From: Betaproteobacteria bacterium
GTDB taxonomy: Bacteria; Pseudomonadota; Gammaproteobacteria; Burkholderiales; SG8-39
Length of the DNA stretch: 22,390 bases
Reading direction: 5' to 3'
Assembly: GCA_011391185.1 (NCBI GenBank)
Contig: JAABRB010000012.1
Coordinates: forward strand, 1-22,390
Part shown: positions 1 through 8,886 of the stretch, in pieces
Layout of the letters: the number at the start of each line of letters is the position of its first letter
How positions within the stretch are numbered: the first letter of the stretch is position 1
The notes under the pieces: generated by a model
The model's input: the letters and a program-made list of their open reading frames with translations, nothing else
The model's database searches: none
Told to the model about the DNA's origin: nothing
Position numbers and translations under genes: made by a program

Positions 1-1400
1 GGAACGAGGCCCCCGAGCGCGATCACCGCCTGGGTGAAACATTCGGCCGGCGCGCGCGTCAGGCCGGCACCCACCTGTCCTACGCCCGCTTCGCGATGCG
101 CGATTCCGGTGTTGATCACGGGGCAGATACCCGTGTCCACGACTTTGCGCACGTCGATGCCGGCCGGCGTGCCGGCGAAATCGAGCTGCGGCAGCGTGAA
201 GGCCGCGTTCTGGCCGAGTGTGATGCTCAGCATTTCCAGCGTGTTCGAGAGCGCAACGTCGGGCGTGCCGCCCACGAACTGCACGATGGCCGGCGCGGCA
301 GCCATCGCAAATCCGCCTATTCCGGCCGTCTCGGTGATCGCGCTGTCGCCGATGTCGCGCGCCGCATCCGCCCGCGTGTAACCCGAGAAGTAGAGGCCCT
401 CCACCATGGGCGCGGGCGCCGTGAACCACGTGTCGCCCGTCCCGCTGACTCGGATCCCGAACTCGACGCCGTTGCGCGCCATCGTGGTGACCATGCTGCT
501 CGACGGGACCCCGCGCGCCGCGTCGAGCATGTTCTTGCACGCGGCCATGCTCACGTTGAGGAAGAAGAAATCGTTGCCGACCACGAACTCCAGCGCATCC
601 GCGGCATCCCGGGCGGCAATCCCCGCCTTCAGGACGCCCAGCACGAGCTGCTTCATCAGCAGTCCGCTCGCGGCCACGTTGCGATTGTGCATCTCGTCGC
701 CCATGTGGAGCGCGCGCGCCATGAGCGGCTTCAATTCGATCGGCCCGATCGCGCGCAAGGCAGCCGCGAGCGCCGGCGCGAGATGCGCGGCCATCCAGCG
801 CAGCCGGTCGAGAACGTCGGGGCTGTATGCGCCATAGCGCAGCACCTTCCCGAGCCCTTCGTTCAGATTGCTGTAGGTCAGGTTGCCGTGCCGCGCGTTG
901 CGCACGATCCAGACCGGCATGGACGGACTGATGACGCCGGCCATCGGGCCGACCGCGCCATGGTGATGGCAGGGCGCAAAGCGGAACTCGCCGCGCCCGG
1001 CAAGCGCGCGCGCCTCCTCCGCGTCGCGCGCCCAGCCCTCGAGAATTGCCGCACCGATCACCGCACCCTGCATCGGTCCGCACATTTTCTCCCAGGCGAT
1101 CGGCGGCCCGGAATGCAGCAGCGTGCGACTTCCCATGCCGCGTATCGCCTCGCCCGCGACGCCGACGCCCGCGAGGATCGGCTGCGCGTCCGAATAGGCG
1201 GCAAACGCCTGACGGTTGGCATCCTCGACTGCCGGATTGCCGACGAGATTCGCGAGCGCGCGATTGACCGCCGCGTCGCCACCCGCCGGAGGCGACCATT
1301 GCACGCGCGTCACCGTGGCACCCGCCGCGGCGATCGGGCCGGCGAAATCGTCAATCCCGAGATTGACGACCGCTAGAGGGGTACCGAGCAACGTGCTCAT
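1..1400 (-). CDS. DUF1116 family protein, AllG/YlbE-type oxamate carbamoyltransferase subunit (partial, C-terminus off window)
   Basis: The minus strand is open from an ATG at 1400 to the left edge, about 466 codons without a stop. The protein starts MSTLLGTPLAVVNLGIDDF, then has VQWSPPAGGD, a typical opening of DUF1116 proteins. Further recognisable stretches are WEKMCGPMQGA, HHHGAVGPMAGVISPSMPV and GNLTYSNLNEGLGKVLRYG. In E. coli the homologue YlbE (renamed AllG) works with FdrA (AllF) and YlbF (AllH) as oxamate carbamoyltransferase, which makes carbamoyl phosphate from a carbamoylated acid. The start codon overlaps the fdrA stop as ATGA, so the two are almost certainly co-translated. The catalytic partners, a DUF2877 protein and a carbamate kinase, would be expected past the left edge but cannot be seen. 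The family assignment is firm. The substrate here is not known and need not be oxamate. Confidence 0.88.
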   Translation of the reverse strand, partial: MSTLLGTPLAVVNLGIDDFAGPIAAAGATVTRVQWSPPAGGDAAVNRALANLVGNPAVEDANRQAFAAYSDAQPILAGVGVAGEAIRGMGSRTLLHSGPPIAWEKMCGPMQGAVIGAAILEGWARDAEEARALAGRGEFRFAPCHHHGAVGPMAGVISPSMPVWIVRNARHGNLTYSNLNEGLGKVLRYGAYSPDVLDRLRWMAAHLAPALAAALRAIGPIELKPLMARALHMGDEMHNRNVAASGLLMKQLVLGVLKAGIAARDAADALEFVVGNDFFFLNVSMAACKNMLDAARGVPSSSMVTTMARNGVEFGIRVSGTGDTWFTAPAPMVEGLYFSGYTRADAARDIGDSAITETAGIGGFAMAAAPAIVQFVGGTPDVALSNTLEMLSITLGQNAAFTLPQLDFAGTPAGIDVRKVVDTGICPVINTGIAHREAGVGQVGAGLTRAPAECFTQAVIALGGLV

Positions 1401-3010
1401 GATTTGCTCCGTTTTTTCGCTGCCCGGCTGCGACCCGCCGGCGCACCGGTTCGCGCCATCGCCGCGGCGATGCGCACGGCGTCCGCATTGCTCGTACCGA
1501 GCACAACGCCCGCGGTGCGCAGCGCCGCCTCCTGGCGCGCGAGATCCTGCGGATCGCCGGCCGTCCCGCAAACGAACGCGACGAAGGCAATGCGCCGTCT
1601 GTGCCGCCTGGCGGCGGCCTCCGCAGCGCGAATGGCCGGTACCATCTCACCGGCCGGGTTCGCGTGGGATCCATGCCCGAGCACGACGTCGAACAGGATG
1701 ACCGCCACCTCGGGATCCTCCGCTTCGCGCAGCATCCGCTCGTTGCGCAGCCGGTGATCGATCATCGGGTGTGGCCGGCCGCGCGTGAACTCGTCCGCGC
1801 CCAGGTCGATGACGGTGTGACCGTCGCTCGACCAGGGGTCGCGAAGCGTATATTTCTTCTGCACCGGCGCGTTCGACCAGACCTCGTCGCCGATTGCGTC
1901 GCCGATTGCGTCGCCGATTGCATCACCGAGCAGCCAGGATGCCTCGTATGCAAACGTTCCGCCGCTGTAGAGGCCCCGCACGTAACGTTGGCCGCGCGCG
2001 AGGCGCGGACGCGTCGCGGGCACTCGCGTCACGGCGCGCCGCGCCGGCGTCCGGCCGGCACCGAGCGACGCGGCGATGCGGGCCGCATCCTCGAGGGTTC
2101 GCGCATAGTGCAGGTTCCCGTCCTTCGCTGCGGGCGGCTCGGCACCGACAAAGCACACGACGACCGGCTTGCGGATCTTGCGGGCTGCCGCGAGTACCCG
2201 GTTCGCGACGGTCGGGGCGGGCGGCTTGGAGACGAGCACCAGCACCCGGGTGCCGCGGTCGGCCGCCAGCAGACGCATCCCCGCGAGCATCGTCACCCCG
2301 CCCACCGCTTCGGAGAGATCGCGGCCGCCGGTGCCGATCGCGTGCGACACGCCCTGGCCAAAGCGATCGATGAGTGACGTGACCTGCTGGAGTCCGGTTC
2401 CGGATGCCCCGACGCAGCCGATCACGCCGCGGCGCACGACGTTTGCAAAGGCGAGCGGCACGCCGTTCACGATGGCGGTCCCGCAGTCCGGGCCCATGAC
2501 CAGGAGATCGCGGGCCTGCGCGAACGACTTCATCGCGACCTCGTCCGCGACCGGGACGCCGTCGCTGAACAGCATCACGTTCAGCCCGAGCCGCAGCGCC
2601 TTCGTCGCCTCCGCCGCCGCGTACTCGCCAGGCACCGAGATGAGTGCAAGATTGGATTGCGGGGCTGCCGCAAGCGCCATGCCGGTCGAGCGTGGCGCAA
2701 TCGGCTCGGACGCACCCCGTTGGCCGCGCGGCGCCTTCGTGCTGGTCGCGAGGCTTCGTTCGGCCTCGGCAAGCGCTGCGGAAACGGCTTTGTCGCTCGA
2801 CCCGCGCACGACGCAGATCACATCGCTCGAACGGGCGTCGGTGGCGCCTTTCAGCAGTCCGGTCTGGCGCAGGAGGTCAAGATTCCCCCCGGTCGCCATG
2901 ATGACGGAGGCCTGCTCGACGCCACTCATCTCCGCGAGCGTGGCGGAGAGCTTCATCAGCGCGATGGAATCGCGGTAGACGTTGCGGACGATGCGCGAGG
3001 CTGTTGCCAT
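1397..3010 (-). CDS. fdrA: FdrA/AllF family protein, acyl-CoA synthetase-like carbamoyltransferase subunit
   Basis: This 537-residue protein matches E. coli FdrA (about 555 residues) along its length. Landmarks in order are YRDSIALMKLSATL near the N-terminus, NLALISVPGEYAAAEA, NVMLFSDGVPVADE, the stretch LLVMGPDCGTAIVNGVPLAF, GCVGASGTG, IGTGGRDLSEAVGG, and GRPHPMIDHRLRN toward the C-terminus. The fold resembles the CoA-binding and ligase domains of succinyl-CoA synthetase. E. coli FdrA (AllF) is part of oxamate carbamoyltransferase. The ATG at 3010 aligns with the E. coli start. It sits 8 bases after a G-rich Shine-Dalgarno-like run that belongs to a triplicated repeat. The gene overlaps the next one by ATGA. 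An odd feature is a short GDAI tandem repeat, listed separately. It may conserve energy from the ring-opening products of the upstream genes; this is inference. Confidence 0.9.
   Translation of the reverse strand: MATASRIVRNVYRDSIALMKLSATLAEMSGVEQASVIMATGGNLDLLRQTGLLKGATDARSSDVICVVRGSSDKAVSAALAEAERSLATSTKAPRGQRGASEPIAPRSTGMALAAAPQSNLALISVPGEYAAAEATKALRLGLNVMLFSDGVPVADEVAMKSFAQARDLLVMGPDCGTAIVNGVPLAFANVVRRGVIGCVGASGTGLQQVTSLIDRFGQGVSHAIGTGGRDLSEAVGGVTMLAGMRLLAADRGTRVLVLVSKPPAPTVANRVLAAARKIRKPVVVCFVGAEPPAAKDGNLHYARTLEDAARIAASLGAGRTPARRAVTRVPATRPRLARGQRYVRGLYSGGTFAYEASWLLGDAIGDAIGDAIGDEVWSNAPVQKKYTLRDPWSSDGHTVIDLGADEFTRGRPHPMIDHRLRNERMLREAEDPEVAVILFDVVLGHGSHANPAGEMVPAIRAAEAAARRHRRRIAFVAFVCGTAGDPQDLARQEAALRTAGVVLGTSNADAVRIAAAMARTGAPAGRSRAAKKRSKS
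1892..1927 (-). repeat. 12-bp tandem triplication inside fdrA (GDAI repeat)
   Basis: Three adjacent 12-base units (plus-strand gattgcgtcgcc, the third with two changes) encode GDAI three times, followed by the related GDEV. The unit is a multiple of three, so the frame is kept. E. coli FdrA has no such repeat at the equivalent place, where a variable linker precedes the D-G/ADEF...GRPHPM part. It looks like replication slippage in a tolerant loop. Confidence 0.85.
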
Positions 3011-3012
3011 GA

Positions 3013-3066
3013 GTTATGCCACCCCCATTTGTTATGCCACCCCCATTTGTTATGCCACCCCCATTT
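3013..3066 (-). repeat. Three exact 18-bp tandem repeats before fdrA, each an in-frame micro-ORF (MGVA-stop)
   Basis: The plus strand shows gttatgccacccccattt three times in a row with no mismatch, ending two bases before the fdrA start codon. Read on the coding strand, each copy holds ATG GGG GTG GCA TAA, a four-codon ORF, and each contains the Shine-Dalgarno-like GGGGGTGG. Because the unit is 18 bases, the micro-ORFs (3050-3064, 3032-3046, 3014-3028) share one frame, which is also the fdrA frame. Each TAA is followed by one codon and then the next ATG; the last such ATG starts fdrA. The rest of the gap from 3067 to 3215 shows no clear promoter, terminator or recognisable gene. Confidence 0.9.
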
Positions 3067-3215
3067 GCAGTGATGCCCCGCGCAAACTCTCGAGCGGGTG
3101 CGAAGTGGCCGCGAGTCTGGCACATCGCCGATTCCCAGGCTCGGCGAGCGCAAGGCCGACGATTTGGAGCGTGACCGCGCGGACCTTCGCGAGACGCGCC
3201 ACGTCGACGGCCCGT

Positions 3216-3968
3216 CTACTTCCCGGACCAATGCACAAAGCGCTTTTCGATCAGCATGAAAAGCAGATTGAGCCCGTAACCCAGCGCGCCTGCGGCAAAG
3301 ATCGCCGCGTACATATCCGGCATCTCGAAGAGCTGTTGCGCCTCGAACACGCGGTGGCCGAGCCCATCCCTCGACCCGATGAACATCTCGGCCACGACGA
3401 CGATCACCAGCGCGAGCGACACGCCATTGCGCAGTCCCACGAACGTCTGCGGGAGCGACTCGAGCAGCATCACGTCGGTCAGCACCCGGAACCGCGACGC
3501 GCCCATCACCCTGGCGGCAAGGAGGCGCGTCTTGCGCGCGTTCATGACGCCGTAGGCCACGTTGAAAAGAATCACCAGCGCCGCGCCAAACGCCGCGACC
3601 AGGATCTTGGTCATGTCGCCGACGCCGAAGATCACCAGAAAGAGCGGAAACATGGCCGAGGCGGGCGTCGAGCGGAAGAAATCGATGACGAACTCCAGGG
3701 ACCGGTAGAGCCGCTCATCCGAGCCAAGCGCGACGCCGATCGGGATCGCGATCACCGCCGCGATGGCGATCGCATAGGCAGTCCGCTCGACGGTCCGCCA
3801 GAAGTCGTATCCCAGCTTGCCACCGGCCATGCCCTTCACCATCGCGGCAAAGGTCGCCTCCGGCGTCGGCAGCAGCACCGGATCGACCAGGCGCACCCAC
3901 ACCGCCACATACCAGATCATGATCAACGCGGCGATCCCGACGAGCGGCAGGAAGGTCTCGCGCCTCAT
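3216..3968 (-). CDS. ABC transporter permease, NitT/TauT (SsuC/TauC-like) family
   Basis: This 250-residue integral membrane protein is the usual size for SsuC/TauC-type permeases. It begins with a hydrophobic segment at about residues 7-27. It then has the family-typical VDPVLLPTPEATFAAMVKG and DFWRTVERTAYAIAIAA stretches, further membrane segments at about 65-85, 100-140 and 185-205, and a last one near 220-240. The EAA-like coupling loop reads ESLPQTFVGLRNGVSLALV and should contact the ATPase. The gene starts 10 bases after the ATPase stop and is the last transporter gene. It would form the inner-membrane channel for the ligand delivered by the upstream binding protein. The ligand is unknown; family members carry taurine, alkanesulfonates, nitrate, pyrimidines or other small organics. 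Its place between ring-opening enzymes and fdrA suggests a nitrogen heterocycle or ureide. Confidence 0.92.
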   Translation of the reverse strand: MRRETFLPLVGIAALIMIWYVAVWVRLVDPVLLPTPEATFAAMVKGMAGGKLGYDFWRTVERTAYAIAIAAVIAIPIGVALGSDERLYRSLEFVIDFFRSTPASAMFPLFLVIFGVGDMTKILVAAFGAALVILFNVAYGVMNARKTRLLAARVMGASRFRVLTDVMLLESLPQTFVGLRNGVSLALVIVVVAEMFIGSRDGLGHRVFEAQQLFEMPDMYAAIFAAGALGYGLNLLFMLIEKRFVHWSGK

Positions 3969-3978
3969 CGAAGTACGC

Positions 3979-4824
3979 TCATCCCTTCCGCACCTCGCGC
4001 TGGAACACCTCCAGGCAGTGGGCTTTCAGACGGACGAACGCGGGATCGGACAGGGTCTGGTCGCTGCGCGGACGTGGCAACGGCACGTCGGGAAAGTCGG
4101 CGATCGTGGCCGGCCGGCGCGAGAGCAACAGCACGCGATCGGCGAGATACACCGCCTCCTCCAGGTCGTGCGAGACCAGCACCATGGTCGTGCGCGTCTC
4201 GTGGAACACGCGTTGCAGCTGCTCGCGCATGAACAGCGTCATCTCGTAGTCGAGCGCCGAGAACGGCTCGTCGAGAAACAGCACCTCCGGGTCGACAACC
4301 AGCGCACGCATGATCGATACGAGCTGCTGCTGCCCGCCCGAGAGCTCGTACGGATAGCGGGCGAGGTCGATCTTGACGCCGAGATGTTCGACCAGCCCGT
4401 CGACGCGGCGCGCGCGCTCGGCTTTCGGCACCTTCTCGATCTTGAGCGGGTACTCGATGTTCCGCCACGCCGACATCCACGGAAAGAGCGCCTCGCGATA
4501 ATTCTGAAAGACGTACCCGATCTTGGTCTGCGCAAGCGGCTTGCCGCCGAACAGGATCGTCCCCGCGTCGACCGGAATCAGGCCGGCGATGAGGTTGATC
4601 AGCGTCGACTTGCCGCAACCGTTCGGCCCGAACACCGAGACGAACTTGCCGCGCGGCACGTCGAGGTCGAAGCGATCGTAGACCGGTGCGCCCTGGAAGC
4701 GCTTCGTCAGACCACGGATCGTGATGTGGACGGGCTCGGCGCGTCCGGCAGCGCCGGCCGCTGCCATATCAGGCACCGGGACCATGCCCGGCCCTGGCGC
4801 CTGCGCCCCGCTCACCGCCGGCAT
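3979..4824 (-). CDS. ABC transporter ATP-binding protein, NitT/TauT (SsuB/TauB-like) family
   Basis: From the ATG at 4824 the protein has 281 residues with every ABC ATPase motif intact: Walker A GPNGCGKST (66-74), Q-loop glutamine 107 in YVFQNYREALFPW, signature LSGGQQQ (161-167), Walker B VLFLDEP (181-187) and switch histidine 219 in LVSHD. The C-terminal RRPATIADFPDVPLPRPR is typical of the nitrate/taurine/sulfonate branch. The first 30 or so residues are Ala/Pro/Gly-rich and not conserved, so a start at 4785 or 4767 is possible. I chose 4824 because it lies 5 bases after the binding-protein stop. It powers import with the adjacent permease. Confidence 0.93.
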   Translation of the reverse strand: MPAVSGAQAPGPGMVPVPDMAAAGAAGRAEPVHITIRGLTKRFQGAPVYDRFDLDVPRGKFVSVFGPNGCGKSTLINLIAGLIPVDAGTILFGGKPLAQTKIGYVFQNYREALFPWMSAWRNIEYPLKIEKVPKAERARRVDGLVEHLGVKIDLARYPYELSGGQQQLVSIMRALVVDPEVLFLDEPFSALDYEMTLFMREQLQRVFHETRTTMVLVSHDLEEAVYLADRVLLLSRRPATIADFPDVPLPRPRSDQTLSDPAFVRLKAHCLEVFQREVRKG

Positions 4825-4829
4825 CGCGT

Positions 4830-5810
4830 CTAGAATGTCTGAAGATATTTCGTGACGTCGACCTTCCCGGGCAGCGTGCCGCTGGACGTCGAGAAGTCGA
4901 TGAACTTCTGGTAATCGGCCTTGTCCCTTGCGGTCATGTCCTTGACGTTCGTGAATTTCACGAGCGGCACCGTATCGACCACCGCGTCCGGCGTAAAGGT
5001 ATTCTTCGCGAGCTGCTTGCGCGCCTCCTGCGGGTTCGCGTTGATGAAGTCGACCGCCTTCGACCATGCCGCGGCGAAGCGCTTCGCCACGTCGGAGCGG
5101 TTCTTTATGAAGTCGGTCGAGAGCACGCCGCCCGCGACCCATGCAAAGGCTTTCGGATCGCCGAGAATATACTTTGCGATCACTCCGGCCTCGACCGTCG
5201 TCGCGACGCCGTTATTGCGCATGACTGACGCATTCGGCTCCAGGGTGTACCCGGCGTCGAACGTGCCCGCGGTCATCGCATTGATGTGCTGCCCCATGTC
5301 GAGCTGGTCGAGCGTGTAGTCACCCTCCTTGAGCCCCACCGCGGCGAGCACCGCCTTCGCCATCGTCACGTTCGCCGGCCCCGGGGCCGACATGATCTTC
5401 TTGCCCTTCAGATCGGCGAGCGAGTTGACCTGCAGGCCCTTGCGCACGACAAACTGCTCCATCTGGTATTGCGCGTTCTGCGCGTTGATCGAGATGTACA
5501 TCGCGACCCCCGGCTTCTTCAGGTTCGCGTTCATGCCCTCGATCGTGACCAGCACCGCCGAGGCGTCGATCTGGTTGGTGATCAGGCCCGCGACGTTCGG
5601 CGGCCCGCCGATCAGGCGGACCATCTCGGTCTCGATCCCGCTCTCCTTGAAGAATCCGCGGTCCCGCGCCACGAAGTACGGCAGCGAGGAACTCACGGGG
5701 AACACCCCGACTTTCACCATGTCGAGCGCCTGCGCGCCGATCGGCCAGAAGGCCGCGCTCGCGACCGCGACGGCGGCCAGCCGCCCGAACAACCCGAATC
5801 TCATGCTCAT
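4830..5810 (-). CDS. ABC transporter substrate-binding protein, NMT1/SsuA-like
   Basis: This 326-residue periplasmic binding protein opens with a clear signal peptide: basic MSMRFGLFGR, a hydrophobic run, and a likely cleavage after AQA near residue 28. The mature part begins MVKVGVFPVSSSLPYFVARD and RGFFKESGIETEMV, the usual opening of NMT1/THI5-like and SsuA/TauA proteins. Later it has LKGKKIMSAPGPANVTMAKAV and DAGYTLEPNASV. The ATG at 5810 is supported by GGAGG seven bases upstream. It should capture the substrate in the periplasm and pass it to the permease and ATPase encoded just downstream. It sits between the ring-opening amidohydrolase and its own transporter subunits, which ties the imported compound to those enzymes. 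Specificity cannot be read from the sequence. Confidence 0.92.
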   Translation of the reverse strand: MSMRFGLFGRLAAVAVASAAFWPIGAQALDMVKVGVFPVSSSLPYFVARDRGFFKESGIETEMVRLIGGPPNVAGLITNQIDASAVLVTIEGMNANLKKPGVAMYISINAQNAQYQMEQFVVRKGLQVNSLADLKGKKIMSAPGPANVTMAKAVLAAVGLKEGDYTLDQLDMGQHINAMTAGTFDAGYTLEPNASVMRNNGVATTVEAGVIAKYILGDPKAFAWVAGGVLSTDFIKNRSDVAKRFAAAWSKAVDFINANPQEARKQLAKNTFTPDAVVDTVPLVKFTNVKDMTARDKADYQKFIDFSTSSGTLPGKVDVTKYLQTF

Positions 5811-5871
5811 GTCAGAACCTCCGCTGTTGAGAAGTCAATTCATCGAAGCATCGCGATCACGCGCTGCGCAG

Positions 5872-6966
5872 TTACTCGCCCACGTCCACGACTGCGATCA
5901 CCGGGCCCCCGCCGTGCGGACCCTGGTGCATCGCATCGACCGAGACGAACACCGCCGGGTCTCCGATCGCGGCGGCGGCGACGCCGCCGACCGCCCCCTT
6001 GGAGTGCCGGTGATGGTGCACGTCCGAGTCGTCCAGCATGATCTGCCGCCGGCCGCGCAGCTTGCCGCGGTGGTCGGCCTCGCACTTGAGGAAGCAGTTG
6101 ACCAGCCGCCCCTGGAGATCCTCGGCGCGCGGCCGCTCCGGAAGATCGAGGCCGGCATTGCGGATCGCCGCGTAGATGCCGTCGATGTCGAGCGCGTCGC
6201 GCATCACGCTGTGGCCGATGCGAAAGCGCCCGCCCGCACCCGCCTTGTTGCCGAGCAGCACGATCTGCGCCGCGTCGAGCTCCACGCCCGAAGAGCAGGA
6301 TGCGACCGACGAGTAGAGGTCGAGATCCTTGCAGATCTGCTCGGCCTTTGGCATCTTGATCTCGCCCAGCGCGACCGCGATGCCGAGCCCGGTCGTGCCG
6401 TTCGACACGCCCATCGAGTCGTGCACCTCGCACGCGACGTCCTTGCCGCGCCGATGCGCGTCCTGGATCGTGTCGATGGTGAGGAGCGGTGTCTTGGTCT
6501 GCACGTAGTGCACGTCCTTCGGATCGTCGATCCCGGCCGCGCGCATCGCGAGGCGCACGCCCTCGGCCACCTTCTCGACCATCGCCGGCCGGCCGATGTC
6601 CTCGGGCAGGAGTGTCGGGCTCATCGCGGTGCCGATCACCAGGCGGTCCTTGTTCTTCGGGCCGGTCCTGGCATTGCCGGCGAACACGGTGGCGTGCGGT
6701 GTGATCACCCCGTCGCAGCCGCCCGACCACACCATCGGGATCGCCTTCACTTCCCGCTCGGTGCGCTTGCCGTGCCTGAGCAGCACGGCGCGGAAAGCCT
6801 GATCGGCGAGGATACGCGTGAAGTCGTTGACCCCGCCGTTGCCCTCGGTCTTGCCGATCACCGCGAGCACCTCATCCGCTGCGAACTGTCCCTTGCGGAT
6901 GCACTCCTCGAGACCGGAGGCGTCCTGCACGCTATTGAGCTCGACCTTTGCGACTTCGATGGCCAT
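5872..6966 (-). CDS. Ring-opening amidohydrolase, cyanuric acid amidohydrolase/barbiturase (AtzD/TrzD) family
   Basis: The 364-residue protein matches AtzD across its length: [14 protein letters not shown] (AtzD GKTEGNGCVNDYTR), [55 protein letters not shown] and the C-terminal [10 protein letters not shown]. The family uses a threefold pseudo-repeat with Lys-Ser pairs. Candidates here are Lys39 with Ser81, Lys158 with a serine in the 220-226 cluster, and Lys294 (FLKCEA) with Ser342. All three lysines are present, so the enzyme looks active. Known members hydrolyse cyanuric acid toward biuret or barbituric acid to ureidomalonate. I cannot separate these, and a third cyclic imide substrate is possible. 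GGGGGA precedes the ATG at 6966 by six bases. hyuB ends 13 bases before its start. Confidence 0.93.
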   Translation of the reverse strand: MAIEVAKVELNSVQDASGLEECIRKGQFAADEVLAVIGKTEGNGGVNDFTRILADQAFRAVLLRHGKRTEREVKAIPMVWSGGCDGVITPHATVFAGNARTGPKNKDRLVIGTAMSPTLLPEDIGRPAMVEKVAEGVRLAMRAAGIDDPKDVHYVQTKTPLLTIDTIQDAHRRGKDVACEVHDSMGVSNGTTGLGIAVALGEIKMPKAEQICKDLDLYSSVASCSSGVELDAAQIVLLGNKAGAGGRFRIGHSVMRDALDIDGIYAAIRNAGLDLPERPRAEDLQGRLVNCFLKCEADHRGKLRGRRQIMLDDSDVHHHRHSKGAVGGVAAAAIGDPAVFVSVDAMHQGPHGGGPVIAVVDVGE

Positions 6967-6979
6967 GCGCTGTCCCCCG

Positions 6980-8869
6980 TCACATCCGCGGCGCGAATTC
7001 GCCGCGCAGCATCTTCTCGTAGCCCGGCCCGCGATCGATCATCGGCAGCGGCGCGTTGCGCGCCGCGCGGCGCTCGGCGCGCAGCCCGTCCGTCGCGGCC
7101 GTGTCGATGTCCCACTCGTCGTCACGCGACACGAGTACGACGCCGTAATCCGCACGCGCCGCCTCCGGCGAAACCTTGCCCTGCAGCACGTCGCGCTGCA
7201 CGAGCTCCGGCTCGCGCTCGAGCGGGTCGCCCCAGCCGCCGCCGCCGGTCGTCACCACGCGCATCACCTGCCCCGCGGCAAGCGGCTCGCCATCGACCAG
7301 GCCACCCAGTTCTTTCGCTCTCCCGTACAGATCGACGGTGACGCAGAACGGCTGGCCCGCGCGTCCGCCGCTCAGGCCGTAGCAACCGAGACGGACGCGG
7401 TCCGCGGTCACGATCGTGTGGCAGTCGACCAGCACCCGGTAATGCTTCTCATAGCCGAGCCCGCCGCGCCGCTTGCCCGCCCCGCCGGAGTCGGTGGCGA
7501 GCGCGAGCTTCTCGACGATCACCGGGAAGCGGTTCTCGGTGAACTCCGCGGGCTGGTTGCGCGAGTCGGGCACGATGTGGATCACGTCCGAGCCGTCGGC
7601 GTAGTAGCGACCGCCGCTGCCGCCGCCGAGCACCTCGCGCGAAAGGAACGGTTTGCCGTTCGCATCGTTGCCGTAGAAGCCGGTGTAGCGGATCGTTTCC
7701 TGATCGGCTGGCATGCGGCCGTCGACCGCTTGCGCAACCACGCCCGCGAGCAGCCCGAGCGAGCGCAGCAGCACGAACGAGCGCGCATTGGTCGCGGCGG
7801 GCCACTCCGGCGTGATCAGCGTGCCCTTCGGCGGGAACACGACGTCGAAGACCTCGCACACGCCCTCGTTGACGAAGATCTCCTCGGCGCGCTCGGGCGA
7901 CTCCGCGAGGCTGCGCAGCACCGGGGCGATCCACTTGATCAGGAACGCACCATCGGCATAGTCGGCCGGCCAGTTGATCGGCCCCGTGGACTGGGGCGCG
8001 GTGCCGCTGAAGTCGAGCGTGATGCGGCTGCCGCGCTTGGTCATCTTGAGCGCGAGCCGGTGCAGCTTGGGATCGGTGACGCCGTCGTGCTCGACGAAGT
8101 CCTCCCACGCATACTCGCCGTCGGCGATCTTCGGCAGGAGCTCGTTCACGTAGATGTCGCGGCACTTGTCGAGGATTGCCTGGAAGCACGCCTCGACCGT
8201 CGAGGTGCCGAAGCGCGCGAAGAGTTCCTGCAGTCGTCCGGCGCCCATCATGATCGCCTGCATCTCCGAGTCGAGATCGGCTTCCAGCATCTCCGGCACG
8301 CGCGTGTTGCGGCGGATGATCCTGAAGGCGTCGTCGTTGCGCACGCCGGCGTTGTAGAGCCTGATCGGCGGGATGGCGAGGCCTTCCTCGAACACCGTGA
8401 CTGCGGTGCCCGGCATCGATCCCGGCACCCGGCCGCCGATGTCGTCGTGATGGCCGAAGGCCTGGATGTACGCGACCACCGTGTCGTCGTGAAACACCGG
8501 CACCGTCGAGCAGATGTCCGGCAGATGACCGATCGAGCCTTCGGTGAGGTACGTATCGTTCATCAGGAAGACGTCGCCCGGCCGCATGCTCTCGGGCGGG
8601 AAGTCGCGCACCACGGCATTCGGCATCGCCGAGTAGGAGCGCCCGGTGAGCTTGCGGCAATAACGGTCGAAAAGTCCGACGCGGTAGTCGTGCGCCTCGC
8701 GGATCATCGGCGAGCGCGCGGTGCGCTCGATCGCGAACTCGATCTCGCGCTCGATCGAGTTGAGCGTGCCTTCGACGATCTGCAGCACGATCGGATCGAC
8801 CTCGTCCGGCCGGGTGCGCACGGGCGCCGTCGGCCAGGATTTTCGGTCAGCGGATGTACGCGGGGTCAT
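6980..8869 (-). CDS. hyuB: Hydantoinase/oxoprolinase B subunit (HyuB family)
   Basis: The protein belongs to the HyuB (hydantoinase B/oxoprolinase) family, which pairs with HyuA for ATP-dependent opening of cyclic amides such as N-methylhydantoin or 5-oxoproline. Related pairs are carboxylases of acetone or acetophenone. Visible signatures are [29 protein letters not shown] (Asn104-Asp105), GHLPDI, and [10 protein letters not shown] around residues 138-146. The C-terminus has [16 protein letters not shown] and [18 protein letters not shown], both family hallmarks. With the ATG at 8869 it has 629 residues, and GGAG lies seven bases upstream. An alternative ATG at 8890 overlaps the hyuA stop as ATGA and would add seven residues (MKSRRNR) but has a poor ribosome site. 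It should form a complex with HyuA. Confidence 0.92.
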   Translation of the reverse strand: MTPRTSADRKSWPTAPVRTRPDEVDPIVLQIVEGTLNSIEREIEFAIERTARSPMIREAHDYRVGLFDRYCRKLTGRSYSAMPNAVVRDFPPESMRPGDVFLMNDTYLTEGSIGHLPDICSTVPVFHDDTVVAYIQAFGHHDDIGGRVPGSMPGTAVTVFEEGLAIPPIRLYNAGVRNDDAFRIIRRNTRVPEMLEADLDSEMQAIMMGAGRLQELFARFGTSTVEACFQAILDKCRDIYVNELLPKIADGEYAWEDFVEHDGVTDPKLHRLALKMTKRGSRITLDFSGTAPQSTGPINWPADYADGAFLIKWIAPVLRSLAESPERAEEIFVNEGVCEVFDVVFPPKGTLITPEWPAATNARSFVLLRSLGLLAGVVAQAVDGRMPADQETIRYTGFYGNDANGKPFLSREVLGGGSGGRYYADGSDVIHIVPDSRNQPAEFTENRFPVIVEKLALATDSGGAGKRRGGLGYEKHYRVLVDCHTIVTADRVRLGCYGLSGGRAGQPFCVTVDLYGRAKELGGLVDGEPLAAGQVMRVVTTGGGGWGDPLEREPELVQRDVLQGKVSPEAARADYGVVLVSRDDEWDIDTAATDGLRAERRAARNAPLPMIDRGPGYEKMLRGEFAPRM

Positions 8870-8886
8870 TCGGTTTCTCCGGCTCT

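Noticed and set aside
96..1376. A 426-codon plus-strand open frame at the left edge.
   Set aside because: It is the shadow of the DUF1116 gene, whose minus-strand product has clear family motifs.
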